This document shows positions 11,397 through 26,284 of a stretch of 64,000 bases of DNA, one piece after another (the stretch's first letter is position 1; each line of letters opens with the position of its first letter). The position numbers and the translations under genes were made by a program. The stretch spans positions 1 to 64,000 of the forward strand of contig CDMY01000373.1 of assembly GCA_001179505.1 (NCBI GenBank), read 5' to 3'. This DNA comes from Vitrella brassicaformis. Lineage: Eukaryota; Sar; Vitrellaceae. The notes below the pieces were generated by a model. That model made no database searches and was not told where the DNA came from. It saw nothing but the letters and a program-made list of their open reading frames with translations.

Positions 11397-12624
11397 TTAA
11401 GACGTAATGGACACCAGGGAGGCCAAGAGCCTATACTCAATGTACACGGTTTCGCCAGAGCCGCTCAGTGTGGCCGGCAGGATAAGTCGCCGCACCTCAC
11501 CCACACGCATGTCAGTAAGGACCTCCTGGAGCCACCCAGCACAGCTAGACACAAGATGCTCCGGCCCACGGTGCTCGCCTATCTTGTCTTGTCCGTCGAA
11601 GCCGTCACGCCACTCGATGACGTCGAACTTGACGCGCTGGTTACTTGTCGGTTTGGCTCCACTGCCCTGCTGCACGATCTTGTACTGCACTCCATTCAAC
11701 ATCTGCGCGAAGTCAAACCTGAGCAGTGACAGACAAGACAGTGAGTGAAGACACCAGTGCACTGTGTTGTTGGGGTCTTACTGTCGCTGCCGTGTGGATG
11801 GCACTTGCCCGAGACCACCGCTGAACGACCAACGATGCAGAGAATGAGCACATGAGTGTCGGCGCTTCCGCATCGTGCTACTCACAATGTCTGATGTGCT
11901 TTACTGGCTTTGGGGCTCTCGTCGGTGAGGCCGTACATAAACGCATTGATGTCGAACGCAGCCTGCTCAGTAGCACTGGCCATCTTGAGCACCACAGCCA
12001 TCTCAGCCGGCGACGCGCCGAGCCGTTTGCGGCGGTAGTGGTCGACCATACGGCTGACGTGGTCGGCCTGGACGTCCTCCACTGGTCGCGACCACCTACA
12101 CACACAGGGAAGCAGCCATGGTCCGTCATGCGGCGGGTATCTGTTTGGTGCTTACATGTCAAAACGATTTCTGAGTTTGTCGCTCATTTCGTCGATGGTC
12201 GATTGCGTCGTGGCGATCTTTTCTCCACAGACATCCACGGAACGAATCGATTCGCTGCCATTCAGAGGTCGCAGAAACGGCGTGACCGCCTGATTCATTC
12301 ACACACATACACACGTAGAGCATCGGACATACGTGTAGCTCGTCCTTTGCCGCTGCTTTCTGCTCGTCAGTCACCTTGATTTCGTTGCCAACGTTCTTGT
12401 ATCGTTGTCTGGCGGCCTCCTGCTCGCCCTCCAGCCGGACCTTTTCAGCAGCAAACACCGTGACAAAACAGCCGACCGCCTCGACGAAGTCATTAAGGTC
12501 CTTTGGGTTCCCGCTCAGTCGCATCTTCGGCTCAGCGACGGCACCAATTGTCCCTGCAGCAGCCGACGCGATTGCTGACAGCATCTTCCTGATCCAGTAA
12601 TCGTGAAGCCCTGCACACACCCAG

Positions 12625-12656
<32 letters not shown>

Positions 12657-13528
12657 TGGACAAATGAACAAGGAAACCTCCCCCTCCCACTTTGCCCACT
12701 CACCAGTGAAGTTGCGTCTTCTCGCGTCTTCGAGTAGGTGGCTGATGGAGGCCTGCGTGTTGGCCGTCGGGTGGGTCGCACTGCGGATGGTCTCCGCAGC
12801 CAAGATGGCCTTGTGGATGACCTTGAACGCGGCCGAATCCATGTCGATGACAATCCACTCCTGGTTGTCCCTGTCGGTGAGCTTGATGAAACGGTCGTCC
12901 GAGCTCCCACCGAACAGAGTGGCCAGCAGGGTCCCCTCGACGCCCCCTCCTTGCGTGAGGCGCTGACGCTTCACTCTCAGCTCGGCGCCGCCCACATTGA
13001 GCAGCAGCACGTCGTCAGGCGAGGCCTTTGACGCATCTGATGCGTCGTGTTTCTGCCGCTCTTGCTGGGCGTCATCATCAGCTTGTTGAATTTGTTTGTG
13101 AAGGGATTCGATGGCGTCGCTGGCCTTGGTCGTGGGAACATGGAGCTGGTTGAGAATGGAGATCACACTGAACTTCTGGGCTGACAGCTCGGCCTGCATC
13201 GCTCGCTGCATCAGTCACCGGGTACACACACATCTGCCATTTATTCGTTTAGTGCAGCATTCCTAGGTCCACCTGATTCTCACGGGCCTGTAAGACACCA
13301 CACATAACTCCATCCACACACATTGTCATGCGTTCTGGTGTGGCCACCTACCTTGTGTTCGGGCACTTCGATGAGCCGCTCCTCGGCCATGACACACGGA
13401 CTCCGCGGTGTCTGAGGCGTCGATTGAGGCACCACATTATTGCTCGCCGTCGCCCTGGGAGAGGCCTGTCTGACCACCTTGGCAGCGCGCCGCATCTTGA
13501 CCTTGATCTTGACCGGCATGCCAGACAT
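11397..13528 (-). CDS. BTB-FKBP fusion protein, copy A
   Basis: An N-terminal BTB of the potassium-channel tetramerisation (KCTD/T1) type begins at DDVLLLNVGGAELRVKR and continues to IDMDSAAFKVIHKAIL. GLHDYWIRKML and a helical segment (FAAEKVRLEGEQEAARQRY) follow. A middle exon reads AVTPFLRPLNGSESIRSVD, then WSRPVEDV...RLGASPAEM. The C-terminal exon resembles an FKBP-type prolyl isomerase: VQYKIVQQGSG, RVKFDVIEW and MRVGEVRRLILPATL. The FKBP catalytic pocket residues are not all evident, so isomerase activity is uncertain. The first exons are probably 13352-13528 (basic, starts MSGMPVKIKVKMRRA) and a short one near 13279-13287 spliced into the BTB exon; a start at 13211 is the alternative. 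Stop at 11397-11399. Paralogous to 52411-54177 and to the broken copy at 82-1056. Confidence 0.8.
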
Positions 13529-13875
13529 CCTGACCAGAGGGACACACGTAGAAGCGGATTTCTTGGCAGATCTGCGTCCTCGTCATGTGCACCTCCTCAC
13601 CCACCTGACTCTCGCCTGGGTGCTCCTTCCCCCCTTCTCCAGTCCTTTTGCGAGCTTTAGGAATAGTAAGCACTCTCTTTTCCCCCGCACGTCTACCAGT
13701 GCTTCATGTGAACCAGGTGAAATAGCGCACAAGAAAAAGCAAAAATGACGGAGGCCAATGCTTTCCGTTACTTCAACGCCAATTCATCGCATACATGATG
13801 CGTTCACGGTGGAGTCAACGCACGCACTCAACAAAACGCACTTCATGGATGCACATCGATCATTCGTTCATTCAT
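13529..13875. other. Intergenic, no gene seen
   Basis: Between the stop of spermidine synthase and the first exon of the BTB-FKBP gene, both on the minus strand. A short frame on the minus strand (13437-13673) has no recognisable motif. The BTB-FKBP promoter is expected here. Confidence 0.4.
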
Positions 13876-17156
<3,281 letters not shown>

Positions 17157-17392
17157 CAGACAGACAGACAGGGGCATGAGACCGGCACAGAGATACGAAG
17201 ATGAGGTGCGGGGGACGTTAATGACTTGTTATTACATGAATGAACTATCGCAGCGAGCCAAGCGCTTGATTGCCAAGAGCGCTAACTCAATCGTATGTCG
17301 ACTCTTTTAATGATTCAGTTAGCGCAAGATCATTGCAATTCGGTGTCTCTCAGTCATCTACTTCTGTCTGTCCATCCATCCATCCATCCATC
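17157..17392. repeat. Short convergent gap with CAGA and CATC runs
   Basis: Between the stops of Tic22 (+) and the TRP channel (-). Holds a CAGACAGA run at 17155-17170 and a (CATC)n run at about 17371-17391. Nothing coding. Confidence 0.7.
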
Positions 17393-20300
17393 TCACTGTA
17401 TCTTCCGCTTCAGCTGTGTCTCCATGTCGGTCTGCCGCTTGTCCATCCTCGCCTGTCGCTGGTCCATCTGCTTCTGCCGCGCGTCTATTTCTACCAGTAG
17501 CTTGTTCACTCCTTGCAAGACTAACAGGAAGAACAAGAGACACATAATGGCTCACTTGCGTTGTGTGAATCAGTGTCCTCTCACCCGCCATGACGTCAGG
17601 AGAAGTCGCGTTGTGGTAATCTGCCGCCCTGATCCGCTCGTCGATGCTCTCACCCGAAAAATCCACCTTTGGAGGATCGGGAGAATAGGAGTCGGCCCGA
17701 GCCTTGATTTGACAGCAGATTCAAAGCAGAATGAATTTGACAAACTTCGTTGTCTTTCCTTCTTTGGTGACTTACTAATAGACACTCGATCTGTACGAAG
17801 AGCATGAAGAAGCGGAGTATGCTGAGTGGCGTGAGAAGGGTGAGTACAATGGCGTTCCACAGTCGCTGCCACAGCCATTCTGCGCGCTGGAAGAGGCACG
17901 GCCAGGGAGCATCCAGTCTATAGGCCCAGTGTTCAAATTGTCGTCCATAGGCCGAGTATTCATAAGGGTCGATATGGAAACAGTCCTTGTCGCGCAGCAC
18001 ACGTGGCAGCCGCTCCAGAGCCGAGAGGATAAATGCGGGTGTGAATGCGACGGTGAAGAGAAGCCCATCGATGATGGCATACAGAGACACCATGCACTCG
18101 CAGGTGTTGCGGCACATTGTCGACTGCCGACGCCGATCTCTGTCGATGAGAGAGGCGAGATGCCGCAAGGGTTCCGACAGAAGGAAAGCTGCAAAACCAA
18201 TGGATGACATGTCTGCATGCGTGTCCGGGCTTGCTCACCGATGAGGTTGAATGGCGGCGGCAGGCGCTCGTGCGGCGGCATTGTGAGATATTCATTCAAC
18301 ACGCGAATGCGGAGCAGCCTGCACAATTCCATAAGCCTCTGCCCTTGTCACTTCCTGTTGGCCTTGTTTGCTTACTGGTACTGCGCGTCCTGTGTGTCCT
18401 CGATCGCCGAGTACGTGGACGCCTGACAGACAATACAGACGTCGGATCGGTCATGTAGCACAATCGATTTGTGGTTTGTGTCTCACCATAATGGCGATGA
18501 GCAAATTGAGCTATTGATGAATGCGGGCAGAGAGAGAAAGGAAAGGGACTTCTCGTATGTGCTCGTCCGTTGACGAATTAGTGACGCCAAGGCTTACGAG
18601 TATGATGGAGGAGAGGATGATGTAGGTGAACAGCAGGACGGCCCCCAGCGTGTCGTGGCCCTCTATGGCGTTGGTCAACGCGTCGTTGAAGTCTCCAAGC
18701 CCGGCGTAGAAACTGCAAAAGCCAAGGATATGACACGACCACTGTCACGCATGCTGACGAGCTCACATACGCACAGTGTGAGCATGGCCCGGCCGTAGGA
18801 GCCGAAGTACTGGTGGTCTTCGTCGGACGAGAGGATGGTGAAGACGCCCGCGAAGACCAGCAGGATGTAGAGGTACAGCAGCAGAAATTTCCTGACGTCC
18901 GACAGCGTCCTCACCACAGCGCTGACACATACACCCATTACACACAGCATGAGACACCTCTGTGTGTGTGTCTCTGTGACTCTCATGGTTCCCTCACAGA
19001 ATGAGCGGTCCGACGTTGGGGAGAAGACTGGCGGCTTGCAGGAGCCGCAGGGCGAACAAGAGCGGGACCACTATACCTGAGGCGACCTCTGCTTCCGGCG
19101 ACCAGCCGAGGAAGTGGATGGCAATGAAGGCGGCGATCGACACGCCCGAGACACAGTCGAGGTAGTTCCTGCATGAAAGCAGGTTGAGATCAAGAGTGTG
19201 ATGAACCTTCCAGGTTGAGATCGGGAAGGTTTATTTACCAGGAGTCCTTCCAATAGTGTGCCTTCAAGCGGAAGAGCTGTGCACATGGCAGAAAACATCA
19301 AGACGATACGGATTCTCTAGTTAAGTTTGTTGTCTCCCTTCTTCCTTACTTGGAACCACTCGACTACAATGAAGCCAAAGCCAAACGCCAGGGCACTCCA
19401 CAGCCACACGGACTGCCCCTCTGCAGCCGCTCTCGTGTTGCCGTCTCCTTTGATGTTTCTCGTGTAGAGCAGCACAGAGAAGACCCTGCCCGACCGAGAA
19501 AAGAATACCATGTCTCTTCCTGGCTGTGGTGGCTTCTCTATGCTCTCTTACATCAGAATCATTGACAGTACGCGGCTGAAGAATGCACTCCGAGGGGAAA
19601 GCCCCGTTCCATGGCTTTTCATCTTTCGCCTGATCTCCTCAGCGGTGTATTCATAAAACAAGTCGAGTGGCCGTCCATAGCTATAAATCTTCTGCCAGTG
19701 GTGTGTGATGAGGTTGATGCAATTGGCTGTCGCAATCGAATGAAAGGCAGGAATGTAAGTCGAATGTAGAAAATGTCGCGGTGGTACCTTGCGTGACCAC
19801 TGTCAGGGGCTCAGCAGACTCCAAGTGCTCAAGAAACTCCTCCTCGCGGCCTTTGATTGAGCGCCGGAAGGCTTTTTCGCGTGTATTGGTGCAGAAGCGT
19901 TTGCAGATAGCCTGATTTATTAAACAGTACAAATGTGCGGAATGAGCGAATGGGATCTCAAAATATATTACATGTACCTCGAGCCACGATGCCACCTCCG
20001 CAATATCACTGCACACTCATCGAAACCACACAATCTGCGGAGATGCTCGACTTTGACCTTACTCTGTGAGAGAGTCCTTCTGTCGCGACTGCATCAACTC
20101 GCGGAAGAATGAGCACCAGCGGAGACTGTCGAAGCCCGACGACTTGGATCGGTGTCGTAGGTACTGAGCGAATCCTTGTTTCAAGAAGGGAATGACTTCG
20201 GGAAGGACGGCCGGCTGCAAGACGCTATTCAGCTTTTCGTTTCACGAGCCACTCCATGGCGATCCCTTTTGCTTCAGGCGCCGCCAGCATCGCACCGACA

Positions 20301-22301
20301 GCTTTGCCACACTTCAGGCGGATGGCGACATCGAAAGGCGTCTCGTCCTTCTGCGCAGCGAAGAGACGCATATAACGCAGAGCAGCTTGGATCATGTACT
20401 GAAGCTTACCGCATTCCACTTCTCCAGTAGGTCGGGGTATTTCGCTATCAGCACTTGAACCACTCCTGGGCTGTTTGCCTCTGAGGAATGAAAGGACAGT
20501 CAGAAATCTCTTTTTCTCCTGCCATTATTTTTGTCGGCGGCTGACTGACCTGCTGCGATGTGAAGGAGAGTGTGTCCCTCCTAGGGATCAAACACAAATA
20601 GTCACTCCGGCAGTAAGGACGTTGGGCCCTGGTATGAGATAGATACCTTATCAGTGACATCCAACAAGTCAGGGGGGGATCTCCAGCATCGTCTCCAACA
20701 TACTTGTACGGCCGGATGCTGCCACACGGCAACACGAATCCTTACAGAAGCCGCACAGTCAATACACCCTACCTGCTGCCTACCTGCTGCAGAGTGCAGA
20801 GGGATGCGACCATCCTGTCAGACAGACAACAATGCCAACCGTCACCCATGATGTGCAGCCGTCAAACGTGTTCATCTTCACCTTGTCCTGAGCTTTCAGA
20901 AGGTCCTTTCCGCCCCACTCGATGAACTTCTTGACAAGATGAGCTCCACCACCTTCCTTCGCAACGTAATGGAGTGGTCTCTCGCCATCCTAGAGACACA
21001 GTATAGAGACAGAAGCGATAAGTGGATCAGCCATAACGGCGAGGATGACCCTGGACCATGAAAGCGGTGTTCGCGACGTGATGGAGTGGCGTCCTGCCAT
21101 CCTAGACACCGCAAGAAGGCAGCAGGGAGTCAGCCACAGCAACGAGGATGACCCTGGACCATGATACCATATCTTTCAGGTTGAGCAGGTGACGCCGGTT
21201 GTGCAGCAGCACCTCGAAGACCTCTACCGTCGCCGGCCTGTATTTGACCCCACTGTGACCTGAGAAGCAGATAGGAGCTTCGCGTCTCCACATGAAAATG
21301 GCGTGAGACGACGATGCATACCTGCAGCCAGGTGGATGGTAGATCCGGATCCCCAACCGGTCGTCAGGATTCTCTCCGCTTCATCAGGCGGCAGACTGGC
21401 AAGATCCTTCCGCAGCTGCTCCAGCTCTGCTGCGTCTGCGTGGCCAAAGACTGCCTTTCCGATCCTGCCGCTGAGTGAATTGGTCGCCTCGTCTTCCTCA
21501 ACGGCAGGGGCACCCACCAGGGGGACCTGCGGATCAAGTGGCACAAGTGACGGCACTCATGAAGTGCTCGAGAACTGGATGGACCTCTTCGAGCCGTCTC
21601 GGGGCAGGGGGGACCTCATCCTCGACATCAGCCAGCTGCAACTCCACGTGCCCCTTTTCCTTGTCCAGCAGAAGGGGAATGTTGTCACTCGAGGCCGACG
21701 CCGCCCGACGGGACATCTCAGCCATCTGCAATGGAAAGGACGTGAGAGGAGGATGTAGAGATGCAAGAGCAATACAAGCCGACCTTCTCTCTCTCTGGCT
21801 GTCCGTGAGCGATGGCCTCCTTCTCTCCATCCTCCACTGTCGACAGCTGGACGTAGCCGGGGTCATCAGCGGATGGGCGACTGTTTCCGTTGCTCAAGCT
21901 GCTGCCTTGCGGCCTCCAGACGCCCAGCATTCTTTCTGCAACGCTACTGATATTACCTGGCGGAGACGGGGAGACGCCCGCCACGGCCCCCACTCGATAA
22001 GACTCGGAGTTTGTCCCGCTCGGAGACAGATCTTCAAGCGTCCGCGTGTGTTTCAGACGTCTGCGGAGCCTCGATGATAGGTTTCGGCCTCGCTGCAACC
22101 CTATTGGTTGGCCTGCCGCTGTCTGCATGTTCATGCAGCTTTCCAAGAAAAGGGAGGGAGGTCTGGTATCGGTGGCACACTCACTTCGACACTGCTGCTA
22201 TAACTGTCTGACTCAAGGAAATCCGTTACGTGCTGCAACTCAAGAGACGACACCACAGGCACCGATGAGCCCTCCCTGTGGAACGCAGACAACGAAGACA
22301 T
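17393..22301 (-). CDS. TRP-like cation channel with ankyrin repeats
   Basis: A probable non-selective cation channel of the plasma or an internal membrane. The start at 22301 opens a serine-rich cytosolic N-terminus (MSSLSAFHREGSSVPVV). Ankyrin signatures follow on separate exons between about 20200 and 21360: GSTIHLAAG, DGRTPLHHVA, DGERPLHYVAKEGGG, DGRIPLHSAAG and GHTLLHIAAG. Membrane segments then run from about 19510 to 18490, among them WLWSALAFGFGFIVVEWF, FLLLYLYILLVFAGVFTIL and the pore-S6 block GLGDFNDALTNAI with AVLLFTYIILSSIILLNLL. The next exon gives ASTYSAIEDTQDAQYQ, so S6 reads LNLLIAIMASTYSAIED, a classic TRP ending. A long C-terminal tail includes further hydrophobic stretches (18100-17800) and ends in a predicted coiled coil, RQKQMDQRQARMDKRQ. 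Subfamily is unclear. Confidence 0.8.
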
Positions 22302-22535
22302 AAATTCGGCAGAACAGGAGGCAGAGCAAGATGATGCTGCAGTGGCCGAAGATCTGCACGCAACAGGCAGATAGGGCAGACAGACGTAGAAATGCGTGTC
22401 TGCTGGACAAACGTATGTATGTATGTATGTACGTGACTCTGTCTTGTCCAGGTAATGGTGATGTCGGTGTTCCATTTTCTGCCTCAGGCCCATCCGTCGG
22501 AGCAAACAATGTCCGGCGTCTGAATGTTGGGAATA
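22302..22535. other. Short intergenic gap between two minus-strand membrane genes
   Basis: About 235 bases between the stop of the Cys-rich membrane protein and the chosen TRP start. A GTAT repeat lies near 22413-22432. A single fused gene was considered and rejected because the stop at 22536 has no nearby donor. Confidence 0.4.
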
Positions 22536-25500
22536 TCAGCAGCGTCGGGTGGTGATGAAAAGCCTCCTCGTCACCGATCCCTCATCTTCCTCGTCTCGCC
22601 TTTCCTCCGTCTGATACGACACACGAACCCATTTGTCCAACACGTCGTCTTCTTTGTTCTGTGCGCCCGAGAGCGACGGCTCGAACGCCCTGTCTTTCGC
22701 CGGCTTGCTGGCAAGAAGGGGCGAGGGGGCTGGCGATGCTGTGTCTCTGGCGGAGTGCTCGGAGAGGGGGCTCTGGGGTGGGACGGTGACTGGCATGACT
22801 GGCGAGGAACAGTGATGTGGGCTCATTAAGGAGGGCTGCATCAGATGCCGCATGCCAGGCGAGGACGTGGCGGGTGGAGGTTCGCCTCTGTTCTCATGCC
22901 TGCTGTTCTTCTTTCGCATCATGTCGACGATCCTCTCGCGCAGAGCCGCGTCAAGGGCATCCGACGGAAACGGAAACGTATGTGCCTGCCCCTCCTCTAA
23001 TGCTGACAGCGCCGTCCGCATCAGTGGACCTCTGTGTCTCAGCGGCAGGCTCACGTCACTTCTGTCCTGCTGCAGCGGCCCTTTGTTGTGCCGGCTGTTG
23101 GTCATCATAGCAGCAGTCGAAAGAAACGAGCGTCGAGAGTGGATGGGGGACTGTCGAGCTCGTTGAAAGGGATGTGCAAGGAAGGCCCCCGGCGCAGTGA
23201 TCGAGTACCTCACTCTGGGCCGCACACGAGCGGCTGACAAGGCCGTTGGCACAGCGGCTTGGCCTTGGTTGGATGCGCTTGCTTGCGAGGCAGGGAGACT
23301 CTGGGTGTCCCACTCAGGTAGCTCGTTATCAGGTAGGGACGCCGGAGGGATGGAGACACCAGCGGAGTCTCTATCCGCATGCGGGGAGACGGATGACGCC
23401 CGCGAGCGGATGAGGAAGCGGTCGGAAAGGCGACGAATCGGCGCCAACACACTGCGAGACAGGATCTGCAGCGACAACGAGAGGACACATGGTGCTGTCG
23501 ACTGCCAAGTTGTGTGTCTCGATCCATCTGTTGACCTGTGAGAAAGTGGTCTCGGTGAGGGTGGGCTTCCGAAAGACTGACACCCGCCCCGGCCGACTGA
23601 GGTACCCCTGCCCATCAGCAGCCCCATCCTGCGGGCCCTGGCCTGGAACTCCGAGGACGAGGAGGCGGCCGACTCCAGGCAGGGACTTTGAAGCATCGTT
23701 GTCCTGATGGTTTATGGCCTGCTGGCTGCGGTGCTCAATGATGTGCGAGAGAAGGACAGGGTCGAGTCCCTGACAAAGAAGGGACAGCGGAGATGAGATG
23801 GCTCTAGGTCTATGGCTTTTGGTTGCTGTGTCCATTTTTGTGTGGTGTCTCTGATTGGCAGTCTGACCGAGAATAGCTCGACTTGTAGCAGGTCCGCTGT
23901 CTTGAGGAGCAGCCGTCGATCCTTCTCTGAGACACGGCTCCACAATCGGATGAAACGCTCCTCCTGCAATCCACCAGCGACACAGCAGAAAGATACATAC
24001 ATGTGCCACCTTCATGCTCATGCGCCTACATGCCGCAGACAGCCCGACATCGCACGCCACACTTGTTTGGCGTAGTGCTCCTCCTTGGTCGACCGCGGCA
24101 GGAAGGGGAACCTCACAGCCACCTCCTCCAGGAAGCTCCGTGGCGCCTTCGAGAAGCGCCTGGGGTCGGCAGAGAGATGCCCAGCTGCGTTGTCAGCCTG
24201 CATCAGCTTGTTCCGCCGCTGCATATACTCGGACAATGTCGTCAGCCAGATGGTCGCCAGGCGGCAGAAGAAAAATATGAAAAAGGAGGCTGCATGCAAG
24301 GCAGAGCGGAGAAGAGGGCGCTATAGGTGAGAAGGGAGGAGAGAGTGATAGACATACCGGCGACAACGATGGCCGTGAGGATGACGATATCGAGCAGCAC
24401 GAAAGCCCAGCGCCGCTTGTTGGCGTCAGACTTGAGAAGTGCTGAAAGAGAGACACACGTGCGCTCACTTCTCCTGTATGGGTATCTGTATTGTGCCCTT
24501 ACCGAGCATTGTGATCTGAAGAATGATCAGGATCTCATCGTTCCAATTCACATACCACGCACGCCAAGGCCAAAAGTGGGCTTGCAGCAGTGCGCTCGTC
24601 AGCAGGATTCCCTGGACGAGCAGCACTTTGAGGAAAGGATCTTCCACAAAAGTAACCATCACCGACGTCAGCAGGTGGCGGTAGATGAGCACCAGCGACC
24701 ACCAGTAGACATCAGAGTTATAGGGCAGGAAGAGAAAGCGGAATCTCTCCTGGAAGTCCCGGCTGTTGGAGGACTCCCGGGGCGCGATGCGGAGGATATA
24801 TATCCACGAAACGTTCAGACACAGCTGTATGCACACACACACATATAGAGAGAAGTGGCCACCAGTGAGACATGAATATCCATGAAAAGGCGTCTTGTTA
24901 CTCCGTAGAAGAAGAGCCCCACAGCAGCCGGCGTCATGAGTCGCATCCACTCCTTGCTCGAGTAGCAGATGATCTCTGGGTACTGATAGTTGCTGCGGCT
25001 GCCGTCACTGTGGTGGAACGAACAATGGAAGGGCATCAGCATCAGGTGGCTCAACGAGATGTATAGCACCTGCCACACACACGAAACACTTGTACAAAGA
25101 CACCCACACACACCTGTCTCTCTTTGCTCTGACCTCGAAGAGCACGCCACACGAATTAAAAATCTTGTTCCATCGGAGGGGCTTTGAACGATGGTTGAAC
25201 AGCGTCTTCTTGACACGAGCAACCACCCAGGACATCAGCCACAGCACCACAAACCCGCCAGGGATGGCCAGCGGGCACATAAGCACCGTCGTGAACCGAA
25301 GAGTGTAGTTCTCTCCCCACAGGCAGCCGAACTCCGGGATGACAAAGTCCAGAGGGATGACTTCGAGGGCTTCAATCACTTCCTTGGCAAGCTTGGGCCA
25401 GGTCAGATCGATCTTGCCATAGAGCGTGACGCTTTCGAGGAAGAATATCAGGGAGTTGAGGGACGCTGCGAACTCGTAGGCCGGCACCCCGCTGATCTCG

Positions 25501-26182
25501 GTTGTGTCCATGTCAAATGCGAAGTAGCAGAACCAGAGCACGAGCAAGAGTCCCGCTGACGAGGAAAGGAAGACGGGCGTCATCATCGGACACGCACGGC
25601 ATCGGTCCTCGTCAAGCCAATAGCCTGACTCACATTCCTTGTGTGCAAATGGCGATTCGGCCAAGTGTTGATTTCCTTCTCGCATACCGTTCTCGCACGC
25701 CGAGCATGTGCGGCCGTAGGTGTGCTCGCGACATGGCGATTGGTGCGTGGTGTTGACCAAGCCCCCTGGACACAGACCCATCTCCTTGCACTTGTACACC
25801 ACGAGAAGGCCGTCTGTTCTCTGCAGGGCGAGGGCGTGATAGATAGCCCTTGTCGATACGAATGCGACCATCAGCGGAACACCGGGAACCTGTGCGCACA
25901 CGTCCCACTTGAAATGACTTCAATGCACTGAATTCTCTCTTTCTTACCAGAGGGGCAGTCGTGGCACTTGCCATCCAGGTTTCTGTACCGCCCTGCACCA
26001 CACGCCATGCTGCTGGCGCCGCTAGAGCCTTGTAAAGCGCGAAGACTCCCTGCGTCAATAGCATCGGAAGTTGCACTGCGGAAAGCTCTGCTGGGGGAAC
26101 GAAGGAAGCCACTGAACGTCCTGCTGGCCTCACCATTGCTCAGTGCGTGCACAAACAGGAGGAAAAGGCCGAATTTCGTCAT
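22536..26182 (-). CDS. Cys-rich ectodomain multi-span membrane protein
   Basis: The start at 26182 gives a signal peptide, MTKFGLFLLFVHALSNGEA. The ectodomain has cysteine-rich modules of the GCC2/GCC3 or ephrin-receptor-like type: CGAGRYRNLDGKCHDCPSG and later CPGG, CREHTYGRTCSACENG and GYWLDEDRCRACP. About eight hydrophobic segments follow between 25600 and 24370, for example SSSAGLLLVLWFCYFAF, SLNSLIFFLESVTLYG, FVVLWLMSWVVARV, AVGLFFYGVTRRLF and LLVQGILLTSALLQAHF. The cytosolic tail is long, basic and serine/proline-rich (about 24200-22536) and ends RRLFITTRRC. Similar layouts are known from large protist membrane proteins of unknown function. A sensor or adhesion role is inference. It lies directly upstream of the TRP gene on the same strand and shares a 102-base intergenic region with the GTPase gene. 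Confidence 0.72.
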
Positions 26183-26284
26183 CGTGACCGGCAGGCTCAG
26201 ATCGCGATCAGAAATGCGCGCGCACAGCTCGCAGCGAAGGACTCCCTCCCCAAGAGCTCCCCAGGGGGCTCCCCCCCAAGCGCA
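26183..26284. promoter_or_regulatory. 102-bp bidirectional promoter region
   Basis: Separates the start codons of the Cys-rich membrane protein (-) and the CobW-type GTPase (+). It contains the 10-base palindrome GATCGCGATC at 26200-26209. Both promoters must lie here or in the transcribed parts. Confidence 0.45.

Noticed and set aside
13249-13528. Separate 71-residue gene (MSGMPVKI... ending LGMLH)
   Set aside because: The stop lies only 37 bases from the BTB-FKBP start, and a good donor/acceptor pair joins its reading frame in phase to the BTB-FKBP exon, so it is better read as that gene's first exons.
22302-22535. A single fused gene joining the Cys-rich membrane protein to the TRP channel
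   Set aside because: The stop at 22536-22538 has no donor just before it, and the TRP reading frame has a good ATG at 22301 followed by a consensus donor.
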